A stretch of DNA of 64,000 bases, from the NCBI RefSeq assembly GCF_002688585.1, contig NZ_CP024034.1:1-64000 (forward strand), given 5' to 3'. Both the position numbers and the translations under genes were made by a program. Below the pieces are notes generated by a model. It had not been told where the DNA came from. It saw nothing but the letters and a program-made list of their open reading frames with translations, and searched no databases. Below are positions 54,338-63,353 of this stretch, piece by piece (positions within the stretch are counted from its first letter, which is position 1; every line of letters starts with the position of its first letter). This stretch comes from Candidatus Fonsibacter ubiquis (lineage in GTDB: Bacteria > Pseudomonadota > Alphaproteobacteria > Pelagibacterales > Pelagibacteraceae).

Positions 54338-56926
54338 ATGGATTTAAATAAATTTACAGAGCGATCAAAAGAAATATTAAATTCGGCGCAAGTTTTAGCT
54401 ATGATGCAAAATCATCAGCTATTACAGCCTGTGCATTTATTAAGCGGCATCATAGAAGATGATGATACAGGATCATTATTATTTGCACCTGCTGGATTGG
54501 ATTTAAAAGGTACAAAATTAGCAATTGAAAAAGAATTAAAAAGAATACCCTCAGTTACTGGAAACTCAAGTGGAATAAGTGCATCAAAAGAATTTGTTGT
54601 TACCCTTGAAGAAGCTAAAAAAATTTCAAAACAAAAAGGTGATGAATATGTTCCCGTTGAAAATATATTAGAGGCAATACTTTTAACGGATAAAAATTTA
54701 TTAAAATTATTACAAAATAATGGATTTAATTTAAATGTATTTAAATCAGTTCTTGGGACAATGCGCAAAGGTCAAAAAGTGACCAATGCAAATGATGATG
54801 CAAACTATGAATCTTTAAAAAAATATACAATTGACATTACAGATAAAGCTCGAAGTGGAAAACTAGATCCAGTTATTGGTAGAGATGAAGAAATAAGACG
54901 TGCCATTCAAGTTCTTTCAAGACGAACAAAGAATAATCCAGTCCTAATTGGTGAACCCGGAGTTGGTAAAACTGCAATTGTTGAAGGACTTGCTCTAAGA
55001 ATTATTAACGATGATGTTCCTGAAAGTTTAAGAGGTAAAAAATTATTAGCATTAGATTTAGGGTTATTAATTGCTGGTGCAAAATTTAGAGGAGAGTTTG
55101 AAGAGAGATTAAAAGCTGTTCTAAAAGAAATTACTGCACAACAAGGCGAAGTTATTGTTTTTATAGATGAAATGCACACTTTAGTTGGTGCAGGCGCAGG
55201 TGATGGATCTATGGACGCTTCGAACATGTTAAAACCAGCTCTTGCAAGAGGAGAACTGCATTGTATTGGTGCAACCACACTTGCTGAATATAGAAAGTAT
55301 GTTGAAAAAGATGCGGCGTTAACTAGAAGATTTCAGCCAGTATTTGTAACGCAGCCATCTGTTGAAGACACAATTTCAATCTTAAGGGGTCTTAAAGAAA
55401 AATATGAAATGCATCATGGGGTGCACATCTCAGACAATGCACTTGTTTCAGCGGCTGTGCTTTCAAATCGTTACATTACCGACAGATTTTTACCAGATAA
55501 AGCAATTGATTTAATGGATGAAGCATCCAGTAAGCTTCGAATGGAGATAGATTCAAAGCCAGAAAATATTGATGAGATTGATAGAAAAGCTATTCAGTTA
55601 AAAATTGAAAGAGAGGCTTTAAAAAAAGAAGACGATTCACTTTCAAAGATTAGATTAAAGGAATTAGACGAGAAAATTGCAGAGCTTGATAAAAAATCAC
55701 AGGCCTTAACAGAAGTTTGGGCTAAGGAAAAAAATCAAATTCAATCTGTTCAAAAAATTAAAGAGGAAATTGAGAGAAATAAAGTTTTATTAAATAACTA
55801 TCAAAAGAAGGGTGATTTAACAAAAGCTAGCGAAATTATGTATGGCAAGATCCCAGAATTAGAGAAAAAATTAAAAGAGCAAGATAAAGCTGCTTTAGGT
55901 CAATATAAAACATTAAATAAAGAAGTGGGTGAGAATGAAATTGCAGCCGTTGTTTCTAAATGGACAGGAATTCAAATTGATAAATTACTAGAAGGCGAAA
56001 GACAGAAAATATTGTCCATGGAAAAAGTAATTTCAACAAAAGTGATTGGTCAAAAAGAGGCAATTAATTCTGTCAGTAATGCTGTTAGAAGATCAAAAGC
56101 TGGAATTCAAGACCCAAATAGACCGCTTGGTTCATTTTTATTTTTAGGACCGACGGGAGTTGGTAAAACCGAATTAAGCAAAGCTCTTGCTTCCTTTTTA
56201 TTTGATGATCAAAACGCAATGATTAGAATTGATATGTCAGAGTATATGGAGAAACACTCTGTAAGCAGATTAATTGGTGCCCCTCCAGGATATGTAGGTT
56301 ACGATCAAGGTGGCGCTTTAACAGAAGCTGTTAGACGAAGACCTTATCAAGTAATTTTATTTGATGAAGTTGAAAAAGCCCATCCTGATGTATTTAATAT
56401 TTTTCTTCAAATTTTAGATGATGGAAGACTAACAGATGGACAAGGTAGAGTTGTTGATTTTAAAAATACAATTATCATTTTAACATCCAATCTTGGCTCA
56501 GAATTTATACAAGCTAATAAAAGTGAGAAATTAGATGAAAGAACGAAGGAAAAAGTGTTGGAAGTTGTTAAGAAATCTTTCAGACCAGAATTTGTAAACA
56601 GATTAGATGATATTATTGTTTTTGATAGACTTCAAAAAGAAGAAATTAAAGAGATTGTTAAGATTCAAGTAAATAATTTAAAAAATATTTTAAAAGATAA
56701 AAATTTAACTTTTTCAATCACTGACAAAGCTCTAGAGTGGTTAGTAGATAAAGGTTTTGATCAAGAATACGGCGCAAGACCTTTGAAAAGAGCGATCCAA
56801 AGATATATCCAAAATCCAATTGCAAATTTAATTTTAGATATGAAAGATAAAAAATTAGATGCGATTAAAATTGATGTGGATGAGGATCAATTAATTTTAA
56901 ATAATAAAATTTTTGCTATTAATTAA
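54338..56926 (+). CDS. clpB: ATP-dependent disaggregase ClpB
   Basis: ClpB rescues aggregated proteins with DnaK. It has 862 residues. The N-domain occupies about 1-145. AAA-1 has [14 protein letters not shown] and [15 protein letters not shown]. The coiled-coil middle domain (about 400-520) is present, separating ClpB from ClpA. AAA-2 has [27 protein letters not shown] and [14 protein letters not shown]. It overlaps the end of the convergent lpxR-like gene by four bases. A candidate heat-shock promoter precedes the ATG. Confidence 0.97.
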   Translation: MDLNKFTERSKEILNSAQVLAMMQNHQLLQPVHLLSGIIEDDDTGSLLFAPAGLDLKGTKLAIEKELKRIPSVTGNSSGISASKEFVVTLEEAKKISKQKGDEYVPVENILEAILLTDKNLLKLLQNNGFNLNVFKSVLGTMRKGQKVTNANDDANYESLKKYTIDITDKARSGKLDPVIGRDEEIRRAIQVLSRRTKNNPVLIGEPGVGKTAIVEGLALRIINDDVPESLRGKKLLALDLGLLIAGAKFRGEFEERLKAVLKEITAQQGEVIVFIDEMHTLVGAGAGDGSMDASNMLKPALARGELHCIGATTLAEYRKYVEKDAALTRRFQPVFVTQPSVEDTISILRGLKEKYEMHHGVHISDNALVSAAVLSNRYITDRFLPDKAIDLMDEASSKLRMEIDSKPENIDEIDRKAIQLKIEREALKKEDDSLSKIRLKELDEKIAELDKKSQALTEVWAKEKNQIQSVQKIKEEIERNKVLLNNYQKKGDLTKASEIMYGKIPELEKKLKEQDKAALGQYKTLNKEVGENEIAAVVSKWTGIQIDKLLEGERQKILSMEKVISTKVIGQKEAINSVSNAVRRSKAGIQDPNRPLGSFLFLGPTGVGKTELSKALASFLFDDQNAMIRIDMSEYMEKHSVSRLIGAPPGYVGYDQGGALTEAVRRRPYQVILFDEVEKAHPDVFNIFLQILDDGRLTDGQGRVVDFKNTIIILTSNLGSEFIQANKSEKLDERTKEKVLEVVKKSFRPEFVNRLDDIIVFDRLQKEEIKEIVKIQVNNLKNILKDKNLTFSITDKALEWLVDKGFDQEYGARPLKRAIQRYIQNPIANLILDMKDKKLDAIKIDVDEDQLILNNKIFAIN

Positions 56927-58035
56927 AAATCTAAGCCTACTGTAAAAGATACAAATTTATCTGCATTTTTTTGTTCTTTAAATTCTTTTGATTGAACGTA
57001 TTGAGTAAGAGTTAGTTTTAAGTTTTTATTTCCAGATATTGGTATTAAAGAATTTACGCCAACAGCAATAAGTCCAACAATAGGTTCTTTATTTACATGA
57101 TGATTGTTTGCAAAGATGTTGCCATCCAAAGAAAAATCATAGGCAACACCTTTTAATTCTGCAAGCGCAAATAAATGAACGCCTAAAGGAATGGGCAACA
57201 TTAGTTCTCCTTTGTCAGTACATGTTTCGGAGTTTATAGATGAAGGAGCTGTGTTGTCACAGCCAGGGTGAGAAGGGGTGCTTCCAAAATCATTTGGAAT
57301 ATTGAGACCATATCTCCCTTCCATGCCAATATTTAATGAGGTTTCGATATTACCAACTTTTAAGCCATAAAATCTTATCAAGTCTTTTGATAATCCTTGA
57401 GTGTAAGAATTATGTTGCAGATCAGACTTAACTTTTTTCTCAAACATTAACATTAAAGCAGGCTCATTATCTAACTGATTATTCCAACCTTGAGCTCTGT
57501 AGACATTAAATCGGTCATGAACAAAGTTTTGTGTTTGTTTTGCAAAAGATGCAGGACCTATAATTCCAAGAGTTAATTCTTTTGTATTTAATACTTGTGT
57601 ATTATCAAATTTATTTTTATGTCTCTCATTTATTCCTATCGCTAGAGATAACAGCCCGGCATAGGGTCTGTCATCTTTGATAATAGTTTTAGTTTTATCA
57701 TCTTGAGGTGTGTACATCTTTTGAGAGCCTACAAAATAAATATTTTTAGAAAATCCGACTTTTTTCTTAAGTAAGTCATTATCGATAAATGATAAAAGAT
57801 TACTATGCAGGCGGCTTATCACTGGTAAACATTCACTTTTTACGTCTCCATTAAGATCATGCGTGACTCCAGATAAAATGACACCACTAGTGTAATTAGA
57901 GTCTTCGTTATTAAAATAGTCGTTTTCTATTCTAATATTATAGCCTCTAAAGCTGACTTGTTCATCATCTTTACAATTTGCAAATGACGGTGTCGAAAAT
58001 ACGATGAATAATAAAAAAAAGAGCGATCGTTGCAT
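56923..58035 (-). CDS. LpxR-like lipid A deacylase (DUF2219), outer membrane
   Basis: The 370-residue exported protein has a signal peptide ([19 protein letters not shown], cleavage near residue 19). The N-terminal mature motif [21 protein letters not shown] resembles the LpxR start (diagnostic ENDYF and D-x-x-Y-T-x-G), where Asn, Asp and a Thr/Ser build the calcium and catalytic site. [13 protein letters not shown] is the second conserved block and [13 protein letters not shown] may hold the catalytic histidine. The alternating hydrophobic strands to a terminal aromatic (VSFTVGLDF) indicate an outer-membrane beta barrel. LpxR removes the 3'-acyloxyacyl chain of lipid A. The gene is convergent with clpB. 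Confidence 0.85.
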   Translation of the reverse strand: MQRSLFFLLFIVFSTPSFANCKDDEQVSFRGYNIRIENDYFNNEDSNYTSGVILSGVTHDLNGDVKSECLPVISRLHSNLLSFIDNDLLKKKVGFSKNIYFVGSQKMYTPQDDKTKTIIKDDRPYAGLLSLAIGINERHKNKFDNTQVLNTKELTLGIIGPASFAKQTQNFVHDRFNVYRAQGWNNQLDNEPALMLMFEKKVKSDLQHNSYTQGLSKDLIRFYGLKVGNIETSLNIGMEGRYGLNIPNDFGSTPSHPGCDNTAPSSINSETCTDKGELMLPIPLGVHLFALAELKGVAYDFSLDGNIFANNHHVNKEPIVGLIAVGVNSLIPISGNKNLKLTLTQYVQSKEFKEQKNADKFVSFTVGLDF

Positions 58036-58140
58036 TAAAAACTTAGTATTTATTTTTGTAAAAAAAATTTTAATACATTATTCACAATTAAGACACAAAT
58101 AGTTCAAAAAAATATTACATTTGTTGTCTATTTAAAAGTT

Positions 58141-58314
58141 ATGAAAACACAAAATAAAAAAATAAAAATGGTAAATGGAAACAGGAGCTTCCCAACTTTA
58201 TCTATTTCTCAACAAACTGCGGAAGAGATGCTAACAGTTATGGGTGTTGTAGCTCTAGTTGCTGCAGTATTGACTCTACCTGTTGGAATATTTTTATTTA
58301 CATACGGGCTATAA
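58141..58314 (+). CDS. Small membrane protein, unknown (57 residues)
   Basis: The frame has a polar N-terminus of about 30 residues (VNGNRSFPTLSISQQTAEEM) followed by a long hydrophobic helix at about 33-54 (VVALVAAVLTLPVGIFLFTYGL in part) at the C-terminus. Good residue composition for a membrane protein and an ATG start support coding. The stop TAA overlaps the ATG of a further 16-codon frame. I recognise no family. It could be a small subunit of a transporter or respiratory complex, but no partner is adjacent. Confidence 0.5.
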   Translation: MKTQNKKIKMVNGNRSFPTLSISQQTAEEMLTVMGVVALVAAVLTLPVGIFLFTYGL

Positions 58315-58364
58315 TGGCTCCTTATTCAAACGAAGAATTGGCATTTTTAAATAAAAAAGCTTGA
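58314..58364 (+). CDS. Possible 16-residue micro-ORF coupled to the upstream small membrane protein
   Basis: The frame MAPYSNEELAFLNKKA begins on the last base of the preceding TAA (TAATG), the same coupling used by real operons in this window. It is too short for composition to be informative, and its stop lies in the hairpin that follows. It may be a leader, a real microprotein or chance. Confidence 0.2.
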   Translation: MAPYSNEELAFLNKKA

Positions 58365-58388
58365 TTACAAGCGTTTAAAAAGCTTTTT
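58354..58388 (+). terminator. AT-rich hairpin after the small ORFs (weak terminator candidate)
   Basis: Outer arms AAAAAGCTT and AAGCTTTTT enclose a loop of 17 bases; inside, GCTTG-ATTA-CAAGC can form a separate perfect five-base-pair stem. The two folds compete. The outer fold ends in TTTTT, as for a terminator, though its GC content is low. Confidence 0.35.
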
Positions 58389-58466
58389 CTTAGATGATTT
58401 TTTTAAACAACTTTTAACTTAAGTTATTTTTTTAAATAAGAAAAATCCGCTATATATAAAGGCTAA

Positions 58467-59933
58467 ATGCCTAATAGATCCAATAGTGTTGAATTGTTCA
58501 CAAAAAAAATATCTGACTATATGTCAGATGATTATCTTTATTTAAACTCTAATATTTCAATCGCTGAGGCAATTAAAAAATTACAACAACAAAAAAAATC
58601 CGTTATTTTAGTCAAAAAAGAAAATAAACTTTTTGGAATTATTACTGAGCAAGACATAGTTAGAAAAGTAACTTTTTTATCTGAACCCAATAAAAAAATA
58701 TCTGAAGTTATGACTTCTCCAGTTATTTTTGTGTATGAAGATGACCTTCTTTTCCATGCGGTAGGAAAGATGAGAAAAAATAATTTACGTCATTTACCTG
58801 TTATTAATATGACTTCCCAAGTTGTTGGAATTATTCACGCTAACAAAGCTCTGTACGCAGAACTTGGAAACGTCACTAATCAAATTGATCAAATGACATT
58901 TGATGAATATGACTCTTCATCCCTAGTAAAAATTAAAAAACAACAAATTGATATTGCAGACCGTTTATTAGATGAAAATACTTCTTCGTTAGATATTTGT
59001 TATTTATTGAGTTTTTTGAATAACGTTATTTTTAGAAGATCTATTAGGATCGCCGAGCGAAATGTGAATGCTAAAAATATTATTGAACATATACCGGATT
59101 ACACTGTTTTAGTTATGGGTTCAGGAGGTAGAATGGAGAGTTTTTTATCTCCCGATCAAGATAATGGAATTATTTATGAAAAAAGTGAAAAAGAAGATCC
59201 AAAAAAAGTAGATTTATATTTTGAAGAACTCGCAAAACATTTTACAAAATCATTAGATGATGCAGGCATTCCCTTTTGCAAAGGTAATTTAATGGCAACA
59301 AATCCAATGTGGAGAAAAAGCTTACCGGAATGGAAAAATCAAGTTCAAAGCTGGGTTGAAAATTTAAGTGAACAAAATTTAATATATGTAGATATGCTTT
59401 ATGATTTTAGGTCTGTTTTTGGAAAACCAGAACTTGCTGATGAGTTGCGAGCTTTTATTTTTGATAAGTTAATTAATAAAAAGGTTTTAAAATTTTTGTT
59501 TAAAAATGAAGAAAATAGGCAAGCGGGATTAACTTTTTTTAATAATTTTATTTTAGAAAAAAAAGATCCAGAAAATAAAGGGTTATTGGATTTAAAAGGA
59601 GCAGGCACATTACCTTTAGTTGAAACAGTTAGGATCTATTCTATTAAAAATAGGGTCAATAGAGCTAATACTCTTGCTAGAATAGAAGAATTAAATCAAC
59701 TCAAAGTCTTTGATGATCATGAAAGAGATTTTATAGAAAGTGGTCATCGTTTTTTAACCTATATCTTATTAAAAAATCAGGTTTCTCTTGCTAAACAAGG
59801 CTTACCAATAAAAAATTTTATTAATCCTAAAAATTTACTTTTAAGAGAAAAAGAACTTTTAAAAATATATTTAAAAAAAATAAATGAACTAAAAACCATA
59901 GCAAAGGCTGATATCAGTGAAGAATATCTTTAA
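58467..59933 (+). CDS. CBS-domain plus DUF294 nucleotidyltransferase-like protein
   Basis: The 488-residue cytoplasmic protein has two N-terminal CBS motifs (about 14-65 and 75-130; IITEQDIVRKVTFL and LRHLPVINMTSQVVGIIHANK, quoted in part), then a GlnD-like nucleotidyltransferase domain with GSGGRMESFLSPDQDNGI (about 211-228), where Gly-Gly and the Asp pair form the metal and NTP site, and a C-terminal DUF294 substrate domain. The CBS pair likely senses an adenine nucleotide. Target and reaction are unknown. A DnaQ-like exonuclease gene overlaps its end by 17 bases, a pairing repeatedly seen in proteobacteria. Confidence 0.85.
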   Translation: MPNRSNSVELFTKKISDYMSDDYLYLNSNISIAEAIKKLQQQKKSVILVKKENKLFGIITEQDIVRKVTFLSEPNKKISEVMTSPVIFVYEDDLLFHAVGKMRKNNLRHLPVINMTSQVVGIIHANKALYAELGNVTNQIDQMTFDEYDSSSLVKIKKQQIDIADRLLDENTSSLDICYLLSFLNNVIFRRSIRIAERNVNAKNIIEHIPDYTVLVMGSGGRMESFLSPDQDNGIIYEKSEKEDPKKVDLYFEELAKHFTKSLDDAGIPFCKGNLMATNPMWRKSLPEWKNQVQSWVENLSEQNLIYVDMLYDFRSVFGKPELADELRAFIFDKLINKKVLKFLFKNEENRQAGLTFFNNFILEKKDPENKGLLDLKGAGTLPLVETVRIYSIKNRVNRANTLARIEELNQLKVFDDHERDFIESGHRFLTYILLKNQVSLAKQGLPIKNFINPKNLLLREKELLKIYLKKINELKTIAKADISEEYL

Positions 59934-60612
59934 TCGAATACGATCATTTTTGGAAAATAGAAAAGCTTTGCAAGAGCAGACTATTGACCAGACTATTTTT
60001 ACAGTCTTGGATACAGAAACAACTGGACTAAATGTAAATGAGGGTCATAAAATTGTATCGGTTGGAGCAATTAAAATTAATAATTACCAGTTGTCAGAGG
60101 AGCAAACTTTAGATGAATTAGTGAACCCTGAAAGGGATATTCCATTTGCTTCAAGAAATATTCATTACATCACAGAAGATAAAGTAAAAGACAAACCTAA
60201 TATTTACCAAATAGAAAAAAAAATTAATGATTTTATTAAAAATACTATTTTAGTTGGGCATAATATTGATTTTGATATTGGTTTTATAAAAAAAAATGCT
60301 GCCAAGTCTCCCTTGGCTATTACCATAAAGAAAATTGCAAATATTGATACAATACTTCTAACTGCTGGTCTTTATCCGAGTCTTGAAAGTTATGAATTAT
60401 CTTTTTTATGCAATCATTTTAGAATTAAAACATTTGATCAAGTTAGGCATAGTGCATTAGGAGATGCAATTATCACAGCAAGATTATTTTTATTTTTATT
60501 AAATACTGCAAAAAATAGAAATAATATTCATAGTATTGGTGGTTTAATTAATTTGTGTAAGCAAGGAAGACAAATTCATTATCTAATGAAAGATTTTAAT
60601 AAAATTCACTAA
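59917..60612 (+). CDS. DnaQ-like 3'-5' exonuclease (epsilon family)
   Basis: The protein has 231 residues. The DEDDh exonuclease motifs are intact: FTVLDTETTGLN (Exo I, Asp and Glu), LVGHNIDFDIGFIKK (Exo II, Asp) and RHSALGDAIITARLFLFL (Exo III, His and Asp). An amphipathic N-terminus (IFNRIRSFLENRKALQEQ) precedes. The start is GTG inside the upstream gene, so translation is coupled to the CBS-DUF294 protein. It is unlikely to be the replicative epsilon subunit, since this operon pairing points to a signalling role. Confidence 0.87.
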   Translation: MKNIFNRIRSFLENRKALQEQTIDQTIFTVLDTETTGLNVNEGHKIVSVGAIKINNYQLSEEQTLDELVNPERDIPFASRNIHYITEDKVKDKPNIYQIEKKINDFIKNTILVGHNIDFDIGFIKKNAAKSPLAITIKKIANIDTILLTAGLYPSLESYELSFLCNHFRIKTFDQVRHSALGDAIITARLFLFLLNTAKNRNNIHSIGGLINLCKQGRQIHYLMKDFNKIH

Positions 60613-60630
60613 AAATAAGTTTTTTAAAAT

Positions 60631-61251
60631 TTAATTATTTTTTTTAATTTTACTTATAATTGATTTTGTACTTTCGGCACCCTGAATAACGATCTGATCA
60701 TTCAATGCGATAACAGGAACTCCCGAAATCCCTAAAGAATATGCGTTCTGATTTTTTTTTAAAATATCATCTATATTTTTTTTACTTTTAAAAGCTTTTT
60801 CAATTATTTGTTTATTTAGGCCATTTTTAATGCCAATCGACATTAGATTTTCTATATTTCCAATGTCACAACCATCAATAAAATAATTTCTAAAAATATT
60901 TTCAACAATAAACTTTTGCTCTTTTAAGTCCTTTGAAAGATCAATTAATATATGTGAAAGAACTGTACTAGGTGTAATTTTTATTTTTTTTAAATTAAAA
61001 TTTAAACCCTCTAGAGTAGCCTGTTCGGTCATATTATCATACATTGGTTGAGCATTATCTTTGCTACCAAATTTTTTTTCTAAGTAATCAGATCTTTTCA
61101 TGCCTGATAAAGGCATATTAGGATTTAGTAAAAAGGGGGCATAATGAACTTCGAATTTTTTATCTTTAAACTCTGCTAAAGCTTTAAATAATCTATTATG
61201 ACCAATGTAGCACCAGCCACAAATTGTGTCTAAGAAGATCGTAATTTTCAT
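60631..61251 (-). CDS. DsbA-family oxidoreductase, FrnE-like
   Basis: This is a 206-residue thioredoxin-fold protein with an inserted helical domain. The active-site CxxC is at DTICGWCYIGHNRL, the FrnE/2-hydroxychromene isomerase pattern being CPWCYIG. The cis-proline loop GVSGVPVIALND is present as GISGVPVIALND. No signal peptide is seen, so it works in the cytoplasm. FrnE-like proteins act in oxidative-stress disulfide exchange. It is convergent with the exonuclease gene. Confidence 0.87.
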   Translation of the reverse strand: MKITIFLDTICGWCYIGHNRLFKALAEFKDKKFEVHYAPFLLNPNMPLSGMKRSDYLEKKFGSKDNAQPMYDNMTEQATLEGLNFNLKKIKITPSTVLSHILIDLSKDLKEQKFIVENIFRNYFIDGCDIGNIENLMSIGIKNGLNKQIIEKAFKSKKNIDDILKKNQNAYSLGISGVPVIALNDQIVIQGAESTKSIISKIKKNN

Positions 61252-61302
61252 GTTATCAATTTATAATATAAAAATTTACAAACTAGACACATTAAATATT
61301 AA

Positions 61303-62739
61303 ATGAAAAATATTGGTTGGAATTTTGATAATAGCTACACGTTATTGCCAAAGCAGTTGATTTCAAAAGTTTTACCAACTACAGTAAAAAATCCAAATAT
61401 TATCATTATTAATCATTCTCTTGCTCAGCAACTTGGATTAAATTTTTCTTCATTAAATAATAATCAATTAGCAAGATTATTTACAGGAAATGATATTCCA
61501 GAAGGGTCAGATCCTTTAGCTCAAGCTTACGCCGGTCATCAGTTTGGACATTTAGTTATTTTGGGTGATGGACGAGCAATTGTATTAGGTGAACATATTA
61601 CTCCAACGAAGCAAAGATACGATATTCAATTTAAAGGTTCAGGAAGAACGCCTTATTCAAGAGGCGGAGATGGCAAAGCAGCTCTTGGCCCGATGTTACG
61701 CGAATATATTATTAGTGAGGCCATGTATCATTTAAATATCAAAACAACCCGAAGTCTTGCCGTTGCAACCACTGGTGAGAATGTGATGAGAGAAACAGTT
61801 TTGCCAGGTGCAATTTTAACAAGAGTTGCAGAGAGTCACATTCGTGTTGGTACTTTTGAATATGTTGCAATTAAACGAGATATTCCAACTCTTAAAAAAC
61901 TTTTACAGTATTCAATAGAACGTCATTATCCTGAAATAAAAGATTTAGATAAACAGGCTCCAGAATTTTTAAAATTAGTCTTAGAAAAACAAATAGATTT
62001 AATTACAGATTGGATGCGAGTTGGTTTTATTCATGGTGTCATGAATACTGATAACATGGCAATTTCTGGCGAAAGCATCGATTTTGGACCGTGTGCATTT
62101 ATGGATTATTATAATCCTAAAACTGTTTTTAGTTCTATCGATCATCATGGTCGATATGCATTTGGCAATCAGCCCTCTATTGCACAATGGAATTTAGCTC
62201 GACTTGCCGATGCTATACTTCCTCTTCTTGATGAAGATCAAAATAAAGCAATAGATGTGGGTGAAGAAATTATTCACTCGTTTAAAGAAAAATATGAAAA
62301 AAAATTTCATAAAATGATGAAGAAGAAATTAGGATTAATTACAGATGAAGCTGATGATGTAATTTTAATACAAGAATTATTAGATACTATGGAAAAAAAT
62401 AATTTAGATTATACAAATACTTTTAGAGATTTAATGAATGATAAAATTAATAATGAAGCTTTGAAAAATTTTCATGCTAAATGGAAAATTAGAATTGATA
62501 AACAAAATAGAAGTCATGAAGAGGTTTTAACTTTGATGAGAAATGTTAATCCTGTTGTTATTCCAAGAAATCATAAAGTAGAGGAAAGTTTAAAAGAAGC
62601 GCATAAAGGAAATTTAGTATCTTTAAATAATCTTCTAAATGCTCTCAAGGATCCATATACAGAGCGAAGTGACTTAACATTATATCAACAGCCTGCTCAT
62701 GAAACAGATAAGAAATATAAAACTTTCTGCGGGACTTAA
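61303..62739 (+). CDS. selO: Protein AMPylase SelO (YdiU/UPF0061)
   Basis: SelO is a pseudokinase-fold enzyme that transfers AMP to protein Ser/Thr/Tyr residues, linked to redox stress. The 478-residue length equals E. coli YdiU. The nucleotide-binding region IQFKGSGRTPYSRGGDGKAAL (quoted in part as GSGRTPYSRGGDG), PMLREYIISEAM, the catalytic loop FIHGVMNTDNMAI and the metal-binding DFGPCAFMD are complete. The C-terminal YKTFCGT has a cysteine in the place of the selenocysteine of the human enzyme. The gene is monocistronic. Confidence 0.94.
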   Translation: MKNIGWNFDNSYTLLPKQLISKVLPTTVKNPNIIIINHSLAQQLGLNFSSLNNNQLARLFTGNDIPEGSDPLAQAYAGHQFGHLVILGDGRAIVLGEHITPTKQRYDIQFKGSGRTPYSRGGDGKAALGPMLREYIISEAMYHLNIKTTRSLAVATTGENVMRETVLPGAILTRVAESHIRVGTFEYVAIKRDIPTLKKLLQYSIERHYPEIKDLDKQAPEFLKLVLEKQIDLITDWMRVGFIHGVMNTDNMAISGESIDFGPCAFMDYYNPKTVFSSIDHHGRYAFGNQPSIAQWNLARLADAILPLLDEDQNKAIDVGEEIIHSFKEKYEKKFHKMMKKKLGLITDEADDVILIQELLDTMEKNNLDYTNTFRDLMNDKINNEALKNFHAKWKIRIDKQNRSHEEVLTLMRNVNPVVIPRNHKVEESLKEAHKGNLVSLNNLLNALKDPYTERSDLTLYQQPAHETDKKYKTFCGT

Positions 62740-62741
62740 AT

Positions 62742-63353
62742 TTATTTTTTAAATTGCTTTACTAAGTAAGGTGTAAGATTTTTAGCTATTACCTTAACCC
62801 CATCTCGATTTGGATGTTTGCCATCCTCTAGGTTTAATTTTGGATTTAACGCAACATCCTGAAGCAAAAAAGGCATTAGAATTAAATTATGTTCTTTTGC
62901 TAAAGAGGGATAAATATTATCAAATTTTTCTTTATAATTTTTGCCATAACTTTCTGGCGCAATAAAACCCGCAAGGATAATGGGGATATTTTTAGCTTTA
63001 ATTTTTAAGATGATTTGATTTAAATTTCCTTTGATTTCATTAGGGTCAATTCCGCGTAACATATCATTGGCACCAAGTCCTAGAATTACAAGATTAGCTT
63101 TTTCCTCCAATGTCCAGCCAATACGATTAAGCCCACCTTTAGTAGTATCGCCGCTGACACTTCCATTTATAATTTCGCTTTCAATATTTAAATTTTTTAA
63201 CTCAAATTTTAGCGCCTCTGATAAATGATCAGGTTTAGTTAGCCCATAACCTGCCATCAAACTATCTCCAAATAGTATAATTCGCGTTCTTGCAAAAGCC
63301 TCAGATTTAAATATGAAGATGAGATAAAAAATTATAATAAAAATTTTTTTCAT
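62742..63353 (-). CDS. tesA: Arylesterase/acyl-CoA thioesterase TesA-like, GDSL family, exported
   Basis: The 203-residue protein has a signal peptide (FIIIFYLIFIFKSEAFA), then SGNH-hydrolase block I ILFGDSLMAGYGL with the nucleophilic serine, block II glycine in SVSGDTTKGG, block III LGLGANDMLRG (Asn) and block V DGKHPNRDGV (Asp, His). It would act in the periplasm on acyl esters or thioesters. The E. coli tesA-ybbA divergent arrangement is preserved. Its ATG shares two bases with the ybbA ATG on the opposite strand (CATG). Confidence 0.92.
   Translation of the reverse strand: MKKIFIIIFYLIFIFKSEAFARTRIILFGDSLMAGYGLTKPDHLSEALKFELKNLNIESEIINGSVSGDTTKGGLNRIGWTLEEKANLVILGLGANDMLRGIDPNEIKGNLNQIILKIKAKNIPIILAGFIAPESYGKNYKEKFDNIYPSLAKEHNLILMPFLLQDVALNPKLNLEDGKHPNRDGVKVIAKNLTPYLVKQFKK

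Larger units (their letters stand above)
58036..58466. other. 431-base interval with two tiny ORFs and a hairpin
   Basis: Between the divergent lpxR-like and CBS-DUF294 genes lie a 57-residue membrane ORF, a 16-residue ORF that overlaps it by one base, and an AT-rich hairpin; each has its own entry. Bases 58036-58140 should contain the lpxR promoter and that of the small ORF but show no strong consensus. I saw no tRNA or riboswitch. Confidence 0.5.

Noticed and set aside
54415-55278. Long open frames antisense to clpB
   Set aside because: These are shadow frames of a highly conserved gene with low T-rich stop density on the opposite strand.
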